DNA of 64,000 bases from an uncultured Oscillospiraceae bacterium (GTDB taxonomy: Bacteria > Bacillota > Clostridia > Oscillospirales > Ruminococcaceae). The stretch spans positions 1-64,000 of the forward strand of contig CAKSEC010000001.1 in NCBI GenBank assembly GCA_934446355.1, given 5' to 3'. The notes under the pieces were generated by a model, which was given only the letters and a program-made list of their open reading frames with translations, searched no databases and was not told where the DNA came from. Position numbers and translations under genes: made by a program. Of this stretch, positions 18,951 through 27,793 are shown piece after piece (the stretch's first letter is position 1; each line of letters opens with the position of its first letter).

Positions 18951-19949
18951 ATGGAAGAACAGAAAAAGAATATGCTGAGCCTTATCCAGCCGACAAATAC
19001 GCCCCATCTGGGCAATTACCTCGGCGCAATGCAGAACTGGGTCAAGCTGCAGAATGATTACAACTGCTTTTTCGGTATTGCAGACCTGCATTCCATCACC
19101 GTAAGACAGGACCCTGTGAAGCTTCGCAACCAGATAAAGGAAAGCTATGCGCTGCTTATCGCAGCAGGTCTTGACCCCGAAAAGTCAACACTGTTCGTGC
19201 AGGGACACAACCCTAATCACGCAGAACTCAGCTGGATACTCTCCTGCTATACTCAGTTCGGCGAACTGTCCAGAATGACGCAGTTCAAGGACAAATCCGC
19301 AAAACACCCCGATAATATCAACGCAGGTCTTTTCACCTACCCCGTGCTGATGGCTGCCGATATCCTGCTGTATCAGGCGGACCTCGTGCCCGTTGGTATC
19401 GACCAGAAGCAGCACCTTGAGCTTGCACGCAACGTCGCACAGCGTTTTAACGGTATCTACGGTGATGTGTTCACCATGCCCGACGGCTATATCACAAAGA
19501 CGACCGCAAAGGTGATGTCGCTGCAGGAACCGACAAAGAAGATGTCCAAATCAGACGAGAACCCCAACGCCAGCGTATGGATACTCGACGATAAGGACAC
19601 CATTATCCGCAAATTCAAGCGTGCAGTCACCGACAGCGAGACTGTTGTGTGCGCTCGTGAGGGCAAGGACGGAATAATCAACCTCATGTCTATCTATTCC
19701 GCAGTCACAAACAAGAACTTCGAGGACATAGAGCGTGAGTTCGACGGCAGGGGCTACGGCGATTTCAAGACTGCAGTCGGCGAGGCTGTCGCAGATATGC
19801 TCGCCCCCATGCAGACCGAATTCAAGCGTGTGTTCGCCGATAAGGGCTACCTTGAAAACTGCATGAAGCAGGGCGCTGAAAAGGCGTTCCGCGCTTCCAG
19901 AAAGACGCTGCAGAAGGTGCAGAAAAAGGTCGGATTTCTGACGTTCTAA
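18951..19949 (+). CDS. trpS: Tryptophanyl-tRNA synthetase
   Basis: 332 residues. Class I synthetase charging tRNA-Trp. The HIGH-type signature is PHLGNYLG near residue 18 and KMSKS occurs near 197 (TKKMSKSDEN). The ATG at 18951 is chosen, 8 nt after AAAGGA; the ATG at 18945 would be only 2 nt from that site. Controlled by the upstream tryptophan T-box. No convincing terminator is seen in the 200 nt that follow. Confidence 0.97.
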   Translation: MEEQKKNMLSLIQPTNTPHLGNYLGAMQNWVKLQNDYNCFFGIADLHSITVRQDPVKLRNQIKESYALLIAAGLDPEKSTLFVQGHNPNHAELSWILSCYTQFGELSRMTQFKDKSAKHPDNINAGLFTYPVLMAADILLYQADLVPVGIDQKQHLELARNVAQRFNGIYGDVFTMPDGYITKTTAKVMSLQEPTKKMSKSDENPNASVWILDDKDTIIRKFKRAVTDSETVVCAREGKDGIINLMSIYSAVTNKNFEDIEREFDGRGYGDFKTAVGEAVADMLAPMQTEFKRVFADKGYLENCMKQGAEKAFRASRKTLQKVQKKVGFLTF

Positions 19950-20080
19950 GCAATTATACGATATGTATATCGGCCGGTAACAATTATACGGCAAGTTTAG
20001 ACGTTATGCTGAATCTTGGTGAATATTTGCACGCTTTTTTGTGATATCCTACAAAAATCTCACAAAAAGATAAGAAACAC

Positions 20081-20109
20081 TTGCATTTTCGGCTTCTTTC
20101 TGATAAAAT
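20081..20109 (+). promoter_or_regulatory. Promoter of rpmB
   Basis: TTGCAT (20081-20086), 17-bp spacer, TAAAAT (20104-20109), 45 nt before the rpmB start. Confidence 0.75.
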
Positions 20110-20154
20110 ATTATCTGTTACTGAAAAAATCACTCAGAGAGGTAGGTGCTTCAA

Positions 20155-20343
20155 ATGGCAAAATGTGAAATCTGCGGCAAGAGCGTGACCTTCGGCATCA
20201 AGGTTTCTCACTCTCACAGACGCAGCAACAGAACCTATAAGCCCAATGTCAAGAAGGTTAAAGCGATCGTAAACGGCACTCCCTGCAGAGTAAATGCCTG
20301 CACACGCTGCCTGCGCTCCGGTCTTGTTCAGAGAGCGGTTTAA
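20155..20343 (+). CDS. rpmB: 50S ribosomal protein L28
   Basis: 62 residues, MAKCEICGKSVTFGIKVSHS and onward. Cysteine pairs CEIC (4-7) and CTRC make this the zinc-binding form of L28. The ATG at 20155 follows AGAGGTAGGTG; an upstream in-frame GTG at 20146 overlaps that site. Monocistronic, with its own promoter and terminator. Confidence 0.97.
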   Translation: MAKCEICGKSVTFGIKVSHSHRRSNRTYKPNVKKVKAIVNGTPCRVNACTRCLRSGLVQRAV

Positions 20344-20372
20344 CTGATTTGACATAATCTTTTGGTTGCAGA

Positions 20373-20413
20373 AAATCTCCCCTGTCGCTCATGCGGCAGG
20401 GGATTTCTGTTTT
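20373..20413 (+). terminator. Terminator of rpmB
   Basis: AAATCTCCCCTGTCGC pairs with GCGGCAGGGGATTT around a 4-nt loop, followed by CTGTTTT. Confidence 0.85.
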
Positions 20414-20438
20414 AAGGACTTCACACCCTTTGCGGCTA

Positions 20439-20467
20439 TTGACAAAGTGGGTAAAATATAGTAAAAT
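20439..20467 (+). promoter_or_regulatory. Promoter of the two-gene ABC operon
   Basis: TTGACA (20439-20444), 17-bp spacer, TAAAAT (20462-20467), 33 nt before the TTG start. Confidence 0.87.
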
Positions 20468-20500
20468 CAAATCATACACATTAAGAAAGGGTGGGATCAC

Positions 20501-21400
20501 TTGGTAACTATACGGAATCTATACAAAAAATTCGGCTCGTTCTCTGTACTGAGAGGACTGAGCATGAATATCAACAAGGGCGACGTATACGGCTTTCTGG
20601 GGCGCAACGGCTGCGGAAAGACCACGACCATGAACATAATCACAGACATCATACCCAAGGACAGCGGCGAAATAACCCTAGGCGAGGGCAAGCCCGTTAA
20701 AATAGGCTATCTGCCGGAAAGCCCCATGATCTACGGCTATATGACGTCAAGGGAATACCTCACGTATATTGCAGCGTGCTGCAGCTATCCCGGAGATATC
20801 ATGCGACGTGTTGACGAGGTGCTCAACATAGTGGGACTCACTCAGGCAGCTGACCGCCGCACAAAGGGCTATTCAAGAGGAATGACCCAGCGGCTCGGCA
20901 TGGGTGCTGCCATTATCGGCAACCCTGAGCTTCTCATATTTGACGAGCCGACCTCTGCGCTCGACCCTCAGGGACGTTCCGAGGTAATTTCGATAATCGA
21001 CAGGCTGAAAGCTATGGGCTGCACAATAATCCTTTCCACCCATATCCTGAGCGATGTTGAAAGAGTCGCTAACCGAATAGGAATAATGAACAACGGCATT
21101 ATCGCCGAGGAGGGCGGACTGAACGACGTCCTCAGAAAACACGGCGGAGATGTGGTGGCCCTGAACGTAAGAGGGCTTACCGACGAGATAAAAATAAAGC
21201 TGCTCACAGTGGACTTCGCAAGGGCTGAATTTAACGACAGCACAGGCGTTTTCCGCTTCGGCTCAGACGATCCCGAGGAATGCTCACGCAGGCTGATAAA
21301 GCTGATGGCAGAGAACGACATTGCCGCAGAAAACCTTAAAATAAGTACGGCTTCCCTTGAGGAGGTATTCAGAATGGTGGTGGATCAGAATGCAAATTAA
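20501..21400 (+). CDS. ABC transporter ATP-binding protein
   Basis: 299 residues with one nucleotide-binding domain: Walker A GRNGCGKTTT near 34-43, signature YSRGMTQRLG, Walker B LLIFDEPTSALDP, and the switch histidine in STHILSD. The final 70 residues form the small C-terminal domain seen in drug and bacitracin exporters of the CcmA type. The start is TTG at 20501, 8 nt after AAAGGGTGGG. The last codons overlap the permease gene. Substrate unknown. Confidence 0.9.
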   Translation: MVTIRNLYKKFGSFSVLRGLSMNINKGDVYGFLGRNGCGKTTTMNIITDIIPKDSGEITLGEGKPVKIGYLPESPMIYGYMTSREYLTYIAACCSYPGDIMRRVDEVLNIVGLTQAADRRTKGYSRGMTQRLGMGAAIIGNPELLIFDEPTSALDPQGRSEVISIIDRLKAMGCTIILSTHILSDVERVANRIGIMNNGIIAEEGGLNDVLRKHGGDVVALNVRGLTDEIKIKLLTVDFARAEFNDSTGVFRFGSDDPEECSRRLIKLMAENDIAAENLKISTASLEEVFRMVVDQNAN

Positions 21401-22235
21401 AGCCGGATTTATAAAGGAGTGGCTGCATTTCACCCGCACATTCAGGCTGGGCGGCGTTATTCTCGCAACGGTGTCCTTTGCCATAGCTGACCCGCTGATG
21501 TACTGGTTTTTGTCTATGCTGCTCGACGCCGTATCGGAAACGACCGGCTCGGTCGGCTTCACCGGAGCAGACATTCTGAGCGGTGCCGCCGATATGTTCA
21601 ACAGCAGTGCAATTATGTATTGCATGACGCTCTCAGAGTTCTGCGGCACATCTCTGCTCATTATCATGCTCGTGCTGATGTCGCCAAGCGGCGGCGAGCA
21701 AAAAAAGCGTGCGACCATCATTCCAAGCTGTTCCGGGCTTGATATGCGCTGCTACCTTGTCCCGAAATATGTCATTTACCCGCTGACGGTATTTGCTGCA
21801 ACGTTCCTTTCATGCTGCATTGCAGGCGGTATCTGCATGGCTCTGTTTGACGGCGGCATGGCTCTTGAGTCGGGAATGATGCTGCTTTCGGCTCTGCTTT
21901 GCGGCATATATGCGGCGTTCTTCATCACCGTTTATATGTCGATAGGGCTGTTCACAAGCCGTCCGGGACTTGTCACAGTATTCATGTATATCGGAATGTC
22001 GCTTGTCGATGTGATACTCACTTCCCTTGACCTGTCTGATTTCCAGCCGCTGACGCTGAAAAGCCTTGTCACTGGCAGAATGTTCGGCTCAGACTTCGTT
22101 CTTGCAGACAATATAGCTAACATAGCCGTGTCAGTATTGCTTTCCTTCGTTATCGGAGCGATGATGTTCTTCCTTACGCTTGCAGTATTAAAGGGCAGGA
22201 AGATAAACAATCGCGTAGACAAGCCGGAGTTCTGA
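21390..22235 (+). CDS. ABC-2 type permease subunit
   Basis: 281 residues from the ATG at 21390 (MQIKAGFIKEW), which lies within the last codons of the ATPase gene and so is translationally coupled. About six hydrophobic segments and an N-terminal cytoplasmic amphipathic helix, as in ABC-2 permeases. Partner of the preceding ATPase; probably an exporter. An upstream in-frame ATG at 21357 lacks a ribosome site. Confidence 0.83.
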   Translation: MQIKAGFIKEWLHFTRTFRLGGVILATVSFAIADPLMYWFLSMLLDAVSETTGSVGFTGADILSGAADMFNSSAIMYCMTLSEFCGTSLLIIMLVLMSPSGGEQKKRATIIPSCSGLDMRCYLVPKYVIYPLTVFAATFLSCCIAGGICMALFDGGMALESGMMLLSALLCGIYAAFFITVYMSIGLFTSRPGLVTVFMYIGMSLVDVILTSLDLSDFQPLTLKSLVTGRMFGSDFVLADNIANIAVSVLLSFVIGAMMFFLTLAVLKGRKINNRVDKPEF

Positions 22236-22251
22236 TAATTTCCGAATAGTC

Positions 22252-22290
22252 TAAGATGGCAGAGCAACATTTGCTCTGTCATCTTATATT
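22252..22290 (+). terminator. Hairpin after the ABC permease gene
   Basis: AAGATGGCAGAGCA pairs with TGCTCTGTCATCTT (one mismatch), followed by ATATTATAT. The T tract is weak, so termination may be partial. Between here and the repeat at 22430 I see no gene. Confidence 0.6.
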
Positions 22291-22429
22291 ATATGTCGAT
22301 TTATGAGTTATTTTTAACCACAATTCAACGGATTGTTAAATACTCTGTTGAAAATGTTGAAAAGCACGGCTAACTTGTCCCGAAATTTCGTCATTTCCGT
22401 CACAATAACGGAACGTCTGTATTAATTTC

Positions 22430-22558
22430 AGCTTGTTGAAAAAGTATCTTCTTCAGGGTGGCAAGAAAGGTGCAGATGCTAGGAAGCGCCGTTTCGGCTA
22501 GGCTTTGTGCCTGCCGAAATGGCGCTGACGACGCAGATGTGCCTTTATCGCCACCCTG
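22430..22558 (+). repeat. Structured interspersed repeat, copy B (most diverged)
   Basis: 129 bp. Keeps AGCTTGTTGAAAAAGT at the 5' end, TAGGCTTTGTGCCTG in the apical loop and TGACGACG on the 3' side. The paired arms differ from the other copies but still pair: outer CAGGGTGGC with GCCACCCTG, middle AGGTGCA with TGTGCCT, inner GCGCCGTTTCGG with CCGAAATGGCGC. A T-to-G change in the 5' internal block is matched by A-to-C in the 3' block. Confidence 0.85.
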
Positions 22559-22566
22559 ATAATTCG

Positions 22567-22914
22567 TCAAATGCCGTGCTCAATGTGACCCATCACCACG
22601 ACTTTCCCGCCGGAAGTGTGAAAGACAGTCAGCGCAGCCCCACGGAACAGCGGCGAGCGCAGCTGCTGCTCCCATAGTATATTCTGCAGCAGCAAAGTGC
22701 GTCTGCGCCGAAAGAGTATGCCGCTCGTGGCATATATCACGCCGTCCGCAAGAGAGTATTCCAGTTTGTAATAGTACACGAGCCACAGCACAGAAAGCAC
22801 AGCAAGCACGATACCGCCTGCAGCATAAGCCGGCGGGAATAAGTATAACAAAGCTGCATATAACAGTCCTGCAGCCGCTTCAATGAGCCAGAACATTATC
22901 CAGCGTTTTTTCAA
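22567..22914 (-). CDS. Small membrane protein with bacterial PH-like domain
   Basis: 115 residues. Two hydrophobic segments (about 8-25 and 31-49) are followed by a short beta-rich domain (YSLADGVIYATSGILFRRRR), the layout of bPH2/DUF304-type membrane proteins. The start is TTG at 22914, with AGGTGA 5 nt upstream. It lies between repeat copies B and C. Function unknown. Confidence 0.65.
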   Translation of the reverse strand: MKKRWIMFWLIEAAAGLLYAALLYLFPPAYAAGGIVLAVLSVLWLVYYYKLEYSLADGVIYATSGILFRRRRTLLLQNILWEQQLRSPLFRGAALTVFHTSGGKVVVMGHIEHGI

Positions 22915-22926
22915 AAAATCACCTAC

Positions 22927-23054
22927 AGTTTGTTGAAAAAGTCAACTACCAGACTGGCGAGAAGCCCTCAGATTCTAGGAATACGCTCTACGGCTAGGCT
23001 TTGTGCCTGCCGTAGGGCGTGTGACGACGAAGATGAGGGTTTATCGCCAGTCTG
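22927..23054 (+). repeat. Structured interspersed repeat, copy C
   Basis: 128 bp. The outer arm CAGACTGGCGA pairs perfectly with TCGCCAGTCTG. The middle arm is CCCTCA with TGAGGG. The inner arm ACGCTCTACGG pairs with CCGTAGGGCGT and is capped by TAGGCTTTGTGCCTG. Near-identical to copy D outside the inner arm. Lies just before the MarR promoter region. Confidence 0.88.
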
Positions 23055-23148
23055 TCACCTGTTTCACCGTTTTTTCAGATTGAGTGTAATAATATATTGT
23101 CAAAAGTGTGATGGTTTTATGCAGTGTGACGAAAATATATATGCACTA

Positions 23149-23177
23149 TTGACAGTGGTGCTTAACCGTGTTAAAAT
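23149..23177 (+). promoter_or_regulatory. Promoter of marR-type gene and ABC exporter
   Basis: TTGACA (23149-23154), 17-bp spacer, TAAAAT (23172-23177), 40 nt before the regulator start. Confidence 0.87.
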
Positions 23178-23178
23178 A

Positions 23179-23190
23179 TGACTGCAGTCA
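23179..23190. promoter_or_regulatory. Candidate MarR operator
   Basis: A perfect 12-bp palindrome, TGACTGCAGTCA, begins one base after the -10 box and covers the expected transcription start. A regulator bound here would block initiation, so autorepression by the adjacent MarR-type protein is likely. Inference from position and symmetry. Confidence 0.6.
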
Positions 23191-23216
23191 AATAATGATA
23201 CAAAGCAGGTGATATA

Positions 23217-23732
23217 ATGTTCTGTTTATTTGATATGCTGTGGGAAAACGAAAATTTCATCGGGCGAAGCTATCCGCCTGAAATATCGGAAAAGCTGCTG
23301 AAAAGCATGGCAACGTTTGATTCGCTCGACCCTGCAGGCTTTATCAGCGGAATGACCCTGTCCGAGTTTTCCGTGATATGCTGTGCACAGGGACATATGC
23401 TCAAAAATTCCGGACAGCCGGCAGCTGTCGCCGAAATAGCCAAGCAAATGTCCGTATCAATGCCGGCAGTATCAAGAACGCTGAGAACGCTTCAGGCAAA
23501 GGGCTGGATATCCCGTCAGACCGACGACGCAGACCGACGCTCCGTAAAAGTCACCGTAACGCCGGAGGGCGCCAAGATAGCCGGCGAGAACCTTGACCGC
23601 ATTGCGAAAGCACTCAGTCGGGCAATGTCGGTGTTCACAGAGGAAGAAATGCGCACCATTGCAGAACTGTACAGCAAGTTCGCCGCAGCAATGACGCAGC
23701 AGCCCGAAAGCGGCGAAGAAAGGAGCATATGA
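23217..23732 (+). CDS. MarR-family transcriptional regulator
   Basis: 171 residues. The winged helix-turn-helix lies at about 65-125, with recognition region MSVSMPAVSRTLRTLQAKGW and wing DDADRRSVKVTVT. Helices on both sides form the dimer interface. Start ATG with AGCAGGTGA upstream. Directly followed, 3 nt after its stop, by the ABC exporter gene, which it probably controls together with itself through the promoter palindrome. Ligand unknown. Confidence 0.9.
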   Translation: MFCLFDMLWENENFIGRSYPPEISEKLLKSMATFDSLDPAGFISGMTLSEFSVICCAQGHMLKNSGQPAAVAEIAKQMSVSMPAVSRTLRTLQAKGWISRQTDDADRRSVKVTVTPEGAKIAGENLDRIAKALSRAMSVFTEEEMRTIAELYSKFAAAMTQQPESGEERSI

Positions 23733-23735
23733 TAA

Positions 23736-26720
23736 ATGCTTGAAATAAGAAATATAGTCAAGGACTATAAGACGGGCAGCGAGGTAGTTCACGCACTAAA
23801 AGGCGTTTCGATAAGCTTCCGTGAGAGCGAACTTGTGTCCGTGCTGGGTCAGTCCGGCTGCGGAAAGACCACATTGCTGAACATCATCGGCGGTCTTGAC
23901 CAGTACACAAGCGGCGACCTTATTATAAACGGTCAGTCCACAAAAAAGTACAAGTCCGCTGACTGGGACACCTACCGCAACCACTCTATCGGGTTCATAT
24001 TCCAGAGCTATAACCTTATCCCGCACCAGACAGTTCTTTCAAACGTAGAACTAGCGCTGACCCTTTCAGGCGTGTCTAAGTCTGAGCGCAGGAAGCGCGC
24101 CAAGGAAGCGCTAGAAAAGGTGGGACTGGGCGACCAGCTAAACAAAAAGCCGAACCAGATGTCCGGCGGTCAGATGCAGAGAGTCGCTATTGCGAGAGCG
24201 CTTGTAAACGACCCCGATATACTGCTTGCGGACGAGCCGACAGGCGCTCTTGACAGCGAAACCAGCATTCAGATAATGGAACTTGTCAAGGAGATAGCCA
24301 AGGACAGGCTCGTCATAATGGTAACGCACAACCCTGAACTTGCCGAGAAATACTCCACAAGAATAGTCAGGCTTCTTGACGGAAAGATAGTGGGCGACAG
24401 CGACCCGTTCGACCCTGCGGCTGAATCGGAAAAGAATGCAGTCAAGAGAAGCACGGACGTCAAGAAAGGCAAAAAAACCTCGATGTCGTTCCTCACTGCG
24501 CTTTCGCTTTCCAGAAACAACCTGATGACGAAAAAGGGCAGGACGTTCCTGACCTCGTTTGCAGGAAGTATCGGTATCATAGGCATTGCGCTCATTCTGT
24601 CGCTTTCCAACGGCGTTCAGGAATATATCAACAGCGTGGAGCGGTCAACTCTGGCTTCGTTCCCGGTGACGATTCAGCATGAAACCGTGGATTACTCCAG
24701 CCTTATGACCTCGATGATGAACGTTGCCGATACAAGCCTTGAGAAACGTGACCCTGACAGAGTTTACACCAACGACATATCGACCGAAATGACAAAGGCG
24801 ATGCTGTCCGAAATGCAGACAAACAACCTGAAGCAGTTCAAGGAATACCTCGAAAGCAACCCAGAGGGTATTCAGGACAGCATAAGGGAGATACAGTACA
24901 GCTATGACTCGAACCTCTATGTATATGGTCATGATATAAACGACAATTTGATTCAGGTCAACCCGTCTACCGTAATAAAGGCGATGATGGGTGAAACCAT
25001 GGCAAACACCGTTGCGCAGATGACCTCGACCTATTCGATGATGGGCGGCAGTTCATATGATGTGTGGGAAGAACTTCTGGACAACGATATGCTTGAAACG
25101 GAATATCAGCTGCTTGCCGGCCACTTGCCGCAGTCCTATGACGAGGTAGTGCTTATCGTCAACAAGCAGAACGAACTTTCCGACGTTACGCTGTATACGC
25201 TGGGTCTGCGTGATCAGGTCGAACTTGAAGGAATGATGGCGAACCTCATGTCAGGCGAAAAAATCGACCTCGACACCGGCGACCAGTCCTACAGCTACGA
25301 CGAACTCATGCAGCTTAGCTTCAGCCTGCTGACTGCGCCGGACTTTTACCAGAAGAACAACGACGGAACATGGACCGATATGCGCAGCGACACCGAATAT
25401 ATGGAGGGCGTACTTGCAGAAGCGCCGCAGCTGAAAGTCGTCGGAATACTCAGACCGGACGACGATTCGCTGATATCCTCCACAAATTCCGGCAAGATAG
25501 GCTATACACGGGCGCTGACTGAATATATGCTGAACACGGTGGCTTCCAGCGAAATAGTAAAACAGCAGCAGGACGATCCCGATGTTGACGTATTCACCGG
25601 CATTGAGTTCCCCAAGGACGGCGAGAAAGAACCTGAAGCAATGACCGAATCCGCAGCCATGGAACTCATCATGGGAATGCTCTCAGACGAGCAGAAAGAG
25701 CAGCTTAACTCAGGTATCATGGGTACTCTCACCGACGAACAGCGGCAGGAGCTCAACAATGAAATGATGAGCATGGTGGACGAGCAGACTGTTTCGGACA
25801 TCATGATGGGACTGCTCACCCCTGAACAGCTTCAGCAGATGGCAATGGCGAACGCTTCCGGCGCAGAAACAGATGGCGCAGGCGCGGACATTACAGCCAT
25901 GCTGTCAGAGGAGCAGCTGCAGCAGCTTTCGGCAGGCGTTATGGCTTCGCTGACGCCTGAGCAGAGCGCACAGCTTTCACAGAAGATGAACGAGATGGTC
26001 GATCAGACCAAGGTTTACGGCGTATTCATGCAGGTGCTGACGTCCGACCAGCTTACCCAGCTTATGGAACTGACAAAAGAGCCGCAGACCACCGAAGCCA
26101 CCTATGACGGAAACCTGAAGCTTCTCGGCGTGGCTGACCTTGCAGAGCCAAGCCTGATAAAGATATTCGCAACTGACTTCGAGAGCAAGGAAACGATAAC
26201 CAAGCTTATCGAGCAGTACAACAACGAGCGTGTGAAAGAGGGGGCGCAGGAGGACGTAATAAACTACACCGACTATGTGGGACTTATGATGTCCTCAGTC
26301 AGCGACATCATCAACGCTATTTCGTATATTCTGATAGCATTCGTTGCGATCTCGCTTGTGGTATCCTCTATCATGATAGGCATAATCACCTACATCTCAG
26401 TGCTTGAACGCACCAAGGAAATAGGCATACTCCGTGCAATGGGCGCATCAAAGCGTGACGTATCCAACGTATTCAACGCCGAAACGCTGATAGTCGGCTT
26501 TGCGGCGGGCGTTATCGGCATAGGCGTGACGCTGCTGCTGAATATCCCGATAAACATTATCATCAAGGACATCACAGGGATAGACAATGTTGCGCTGCTT
26601 CCGTGGCAGGGCGGTGTTATTCTGGTGGTAATAAGTATGCTGCTTACGCTTATCGCTGGTCTGTTCCCTGCAGGCGTTGCCGCAAAGAAAGATCCGGTGG
26701 AAGCACTCAGAACTGAATAA
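23736..26720 (+). CDS. MacB-type ABC exporter, ATPase fused to permease
   Basis: 994 residues. An N-terminal LolD/MacB-like ATPase (Walker A GQSGCGKT 38-45, signature MSGGQMQR, Walker B LLADEPTGALDS), then a basic linker, a first membrane helix near 270-292, a very large outside domain (about 295-845), and three C-terminal helices with the FtsX-type block (GIITYISVLERTKEIGILRAMGASKRDV). The outside domain contains Gln/Glu/Met-rich units of the form L(T/S)xEQxxQL around residues 638-785. AAAGGAG precedes the ATG. Probably drug, peptide or lipid efflux controlled by the MarR protein. Confidence 0.9.
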   Translation: MLEIRNIVKDYKTGSEVVHALKGVSISFRESELVSVLGQSGCGKTTLLNIIGGLDQYTSGDLIINGQSTKKYKSADWDTYRNHSIGFIFQSYNLIPHQTVLSNVELALTLSGVSKSERRKRAKEALEKVGLGDQLNKKPNQMSGGQMQRVAIARALVNDPDILLADEPTGALDSETSIQIMELVKEIAKDRLVIMVTHNPELAEKYSTRIVRLLDGKIVGDSDPFDPAAESEKNAVKRSTDVKKGKKTSMSFLTALSLSRNNLMTKKGRTFLTSFAGSIGIIGIALILSLSNGVQEYINSVERSTLASFPVTIQHETVDYSSLMTSMMNVADTSLEKRDPDRVYTNDISTEMTKAMLSEMQTNNLKQFKEYLESNPEGIQDSIREIQYSYDSNLYVYGHDINDNLIQVNPSTVIKAMMGETMANTVAQMTSTYSMMGGSSYDVWEELLDNDMLETEYQLLAGHLPQSYDEVVLIVNKQNELSDVTLYTLGLRDQVELEGMMANLMSGEKIDLDTGDQSYSYDELMQLSFSLLTAPDFYQKNNDGTWTDMRSDTEYMEGVLAEAPQLKVVGILRPDDDSLISSTNSGKIGYTRALTEYMLNTVASSEIVKQQQDDPDVDVFTGIEFPKDGEKEPEAMTESAAMELIMGMLSDEQKEQLNSGIMGTLTDEQRQELNNEMMSMVDEQTVSDIMMGLLTPEQLQQMAMANASGAETDGAGADITAMLSEEQLQQLSAGVMASLTPEQSAQLSQKMNEMVDQTKVYGVFMQVLTSDQLTQLMELTKEPQTTEATYDGNLKLLGVADLAEPSLIKIFATDFESKETITKLIEQYNNERVKEGAQEDVINYTDYVGLMMSSVSDIINAISYILIAFVAISLVVSSIMIGIITYISVLERTKEIGILRAMGASKRDVSNVFNAETLIVGFAAGVIGIGVTLLLNIPINIIIKDITGIDNVALLPWQGGVILVVISMLLTLIAGLFPAGVAAKKDPVEALRTE

Positions 26721-26749
26721 TCGCCAGTCTGGATATCTTTCTAATACTT

Positions 26750-26780
26750 GACCCCTCTCAAAAACTGAGAGGGGTCAATC
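26750..26780. terminator. Bidirectional terminator after the ABC exporter
   Basis: GACCCCTCTC pairs with GAGAGGGGTC around a 7-nt loop, followed by AATCTTTATT. It separates two convergent genes. Just upstream, 26721-26731 (TCGCCAGTCTG) equals the 3' outer arm of the interspersed repeat and may be a remnant. Confidence 0.82.
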
Positions 26781-26781
26781 T

Positions 26782-27696
26782 TTATTCTACTTCAACGCTG
26801 TCGCCCGAATCGTAAATTATATCCTCGCCATATCCAAACCACCATGTTTCAGAGGTAAGCTTGCCGCTGCCAAAGCTGTATGTGTAGAAGTCCGAACGGC
26901 TTATTCCGTCATAGAAGCTGTCGGGCAGTTCACGTGTGCTTTCGTAATTGCTAACCCTGTCGAGAAGCTCGCCGCTCAGCCTGCTGTCGTATACCTCGGA
27001 AAGCTTGACGGACGGGTGGGTCAGCTTTGTGCTCTTGCCCCTTTTCAGCAGCGCCGTATAGCCATAATCCGTTTCAATGCTGTCAATGCAGTACTTGAAA
27101 TCGAATGTGGCAGACTTGGGGTTTTTCGCAGCGGTGCTGATATTCACCGAATAATCGGACAGGCTGAACGACTTGTCGTATTTTGCTATACGTGAGGTAA
27201 TATTGCCGAACGCTGTCGAAGTCACGCATTTCAGCTTTCCGTTCATCACAAGTTCAGCCTGGGGTAATGCCGATATACTGCCCGCTTTGATGTCGAGCGT
27301 TCCTTTTTTGCCGATAACGAGAGTTCCACGGTTGATTATCGAACCTCTGCCGGATTCCGACTTTCCGCTTGAAGTCAGCTTTCCAAGCGTCACCCTGCCG
27401 TTTGAGATGATAAGAGTTCCGCCGGCTTCAATTTCAAGCGTGGAATCGTTCAGCAGAAGCTCTGCGCCTTTCGTTATGCGGAGCACGCCGTCCTTTTCTA
27501 TTCTTATCTTGCCGCGGCTGAGCGAGAAATCCTCCGATATCACCGCATTGTCGGTGACGGTGAGCGTCTTGGAAGCCTTCGTGCTTTCCCCGTTCCACTC
27601 GATACCGTAAAAATCCTGTTCCCCTGCGGCATAGGCAGGGACAGAGGAAACGGCGAGCAGGCAGGCCGTAAAAAGTGCTGCTATGTGTTTTTTCAT
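26782..27696 (-). CDS. Secreted repeat protein, probable beta-solenoid
   Basis: 304 residues from the ATG at 27696 (MKKHIAALFTACLLA), chosen for AGGAGG 6 nt upstream. Signal peptide with cleavage near AYA-AGEQ. Residues about 30-150 form imperfect short repeats of the type GxLxIxxGxxLxL, as in right-handed beta-solenoids or polymer-forming adhesin-like folds. The C-terminal 130 residues are unlike anything I recognise. It shares architecture with the secreted protein encoded at 36362-37372. Probably cell-surface or extracellular; no catalytic motif seen. Confidence 0.65.
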   Translation of the reverse strand: MKKHIAALFTACLLAVSSVPAYAAGEQDFYGIEWNGESTKASKTLTVTDNAVISEDFSLSRGKIRIEKDGVLRITKGAELLLNDSTLEIEAGGTLIISNGRVTLGKLTSSGKSESGRGSIINRGTLVIGKKGTLDIKAGSISALPQAELVMNGKLKCVTSTAFGNITSRIAKYDKSFSLSDYSVNISTAAKNPKSATFDFKYCIDSIETDYGYTALLKRGKSTKLTHPSVKLSEVYDSRLSGELLDRVSNYESTRELPDSFYDGISRSDFYTYSFGSGKLTSETWWFGYGEDIIYDSGDSVEVE

Positions 27697-27793
27697 GTGT
27701 GTCCTCCTCATCAATAAAGAGTGTTAGAAAAGGTTAAATGCGCACCCTATTCTTGCTCCATATCATATGATACCAATGTGTAATTAATTCAAC

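Noticed and set aside
22430..23054. Repeat copies B and C as ends of a composite transposon around the PH-domain gene
   Set aside because: Both copies are in the same orientation, carry no transposase, and the region between holds only a small membrane protein gene; no common target duplication was seen.
26721..26732. Possible fifth, truncated copy of the structured repeat (TCGCCAGTCTG)
   Set aside because: Only 11-12 bases match and no other conserved block is nearby; may be chance.
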